Positions 61,894 through 64,000 of a stretch of 64,000 nt of DNA are shown here, one piece after another. The stretch covers positions 4,418,501 to 4,482,500 of the forward strand of contig NZ_CP087263.1 in the NCBI RefSeq assembly GCF_020923435.1, written 5' to 3'. How positions within the stretch are numbered: position 1 is the stretch's first letter; every line of letters starts with the position of its first letter. The position numbers and the translations under genes are program-made. Source of the DNA: Brevibacillus humidisoli. GTDB taxonomy: Bacteria; Bacillota; Bacilli; Brevibacillales; Brevibacillaceae. The notes under the pieces were generated by a model. That model was not told where the DNA came from, made no database searches, and saw nothing but the letters and a program-made list of their open reading frames with translations.

Positions 61894-61922
61894 TTGGAAA
61901 CTGTCCGTCCCTTTCGTATAAT
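61894..61922 (+). promoter_or_regulatory. greA promoter P2
   Basis: TTGGAA (61894-61899), a 17-bp spacer, then TATAAT (61917-61922), downstream of the hairpin. Confidence 0.78.
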
Positions 61923-61998
61923 GATGGGGACATCTACATATAATCCTGTGTACTTTTTGCACCGGGATAGCAAATACTATAAACGGGGGAATCAGAAG

Positions 61999-62475
61999 AT
62001 GTCGGAAAAAGAAGTTATTCTCACGCCTGAGGGCCTGGCCAAGTTGGAACAGGAACTGGAAGATCTGAAAACGGTGAAACGGAAAGAAGTAGCCGCACGG
62101 ATTAAAGAAGCAATCAGCTATGGAGATATCAGCGAGAACTCGGAGTACGAAGAAGCAAAAAACGAACAGGCATTTATTGAAGGTCGAATCTTAACTCTGG
62201 AGAAAATGCTGCGCAATGCCCGCATCATCACCAACGAAGATGTCGATACCGGCATGGTCAGCGTCGGTTCCACCGTTCGTCTCAAAGATCTGGAGTTCGG
62301 AGACATCGTCGAATATACGATCGTTGGCTCGGCTGAGTCAGATCCTTTGAACAACAAGATTTCCAATGAATCTCCTGTTGGGCAGGCGCTGCTGGGCAAG
62401 ACCAAAGGGGCTGTTGTCGACGTACAGGTTCCTGCTGGTGTGATCAAGTACGAGATTTTGGATATCAACCTGTAA
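61999..62475 (+). CDS. greA: transcription elongation factor GreA
   Basis: Rescues backtracked RNA polymerase by stimulating cleavage of the 3' end of the RNA. It has an N-terminal coiled coil (about 8-75) with the acidic tip [13 protein letters not shown] and a C-terminal FKBP-like domain ([20 protein letters not shown]). 158 aa. The frame is open from 61894, but CGGGGGA and the conserved [12 protein letters not shown] start fix ATG 61999. Confidence 0.95.
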   Translation: MSEKEVILTPEGLAKLEQELEDLKTVKRKEVAARIKEAISYGDISENSEYEEAKNEQAFIEGRILTLEKMLRNARIITNEDVDTGMVSVGSTVRLKDLEFGDIVEYTIVGSAESDPLNNKISNESPVGQALLGKTKGAVVDVQVPAGVIKYEILDINL

Positions 62476-62484
62476 CAGGACCCA

Positions 62485-62510
62485 GGCGTACCTGCATGTG
62501 GAGGTACGCC
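62485..62510 (+). other. hairpin between greA and lysS
   Basis: Perfect 9-bp stem GGCGTACCT / AGGTACGCC with an eight-base loop and no T-run. More likely an RNA processing or stability element than a terminator, so lysS may be read from the greA promoters. Confidence 0.55.
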
Positions 62511-62527
62511 CCTGTCGTTATAGATGA

Positions 62528-64000
<1,473 letters not shown>

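Overview
This 64 kb window looks like chromosomal DNA of a moderately GC-rich Bacillales bacterium, most likely a Brevibacillus-type member of the Paenibacillaceae. The evidence is gene order. The conserved Bacillales backbone tilS-hpt-ftsH ... coaX ... hslO-prsA/yacD-like-cysK-pabB-pabA ... pabC-folP-folB-folK-yazB-dusB-greA-lysS runs left to right, interrupted by blocks that Bacillus subtilis does not carry here. Almost every gene is on the + strand, with strong AGGAGG ribosome-binding sites and many GTG/TTG starts. I saw no rRNA, tRNA, insertion sequence, prophage or CRISPR array.

Layout. 1-4.9 kb: tilS (3' end), hpt, ftsH, a HAD phosphatase and nadA. 5.1-7.7 kb: a CopA-type copper ATPase behind a CsoR-like promoter. 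7.8-11.9 kb: a PCYCGC lipoprotein (the only clear minus-strand gene), then a zinc uptake operon (znuA-znuC-znuB-zur) whose promoter is flanked by two Zur-box-like sites. 11.9-16.5 kb: a glucose-type PTS regulon (glcT, IIA, HPr, IICB and a conserved barrel-like protein), with one GlcT antiterminator (RAT)/terminator pair before glcT and a second before the IIA gene. 16.8-20.1 kb: nadB-nadC-coaX. 20.2-25.6 kb: a chemoreceptor, a possible 30-residue peptide gene, a second RsgA-like GTPase and a secreted lipase.

25.9-44.7 kb is the most unusual part: two tandem Tad/Flp-type pilus or secretion modules. Module 1 (25.9-33.1 kb) is complete: CpaB-like SAF protein, TadZ, TadA, TadB, TadC, Flp pilin, TadV peptidase and two TadE-like proteins. 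Module 2 (36.2-43.5 kb) has diverged CpaB, TadZ, TadA, TadB and TadC homologues followed by seven small membrane-anchored proteins, but no recognisable pilin or peptidase. Four unrecognised or degenerate genes lie between the modules, and a group-2-like sigma-70 factor gene closes the locus.

44.7-48.9 kb: a ywrB-ywrA-ywrC-ywrD-like set (two half-size chromate transporters, an Lrp regulator and a gamma-glutamyltransferase), with 13-bp tandem repeats on both sides. 49.1-64 kb: hslO, a parvulin-type foldase, cysK and the p-aminobenzoate/folate operon. That operon is split by phoX-tatA-tatC, a Tat-exported phosphatase next to a Tat translocase and downstream of a likely Pho box. The window ends with dusB, greA (two tandem promoters) and the first 479 codons of lysS.

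All functional calls rest on motifs and neighbourhood read from the sequence; no database search was run.
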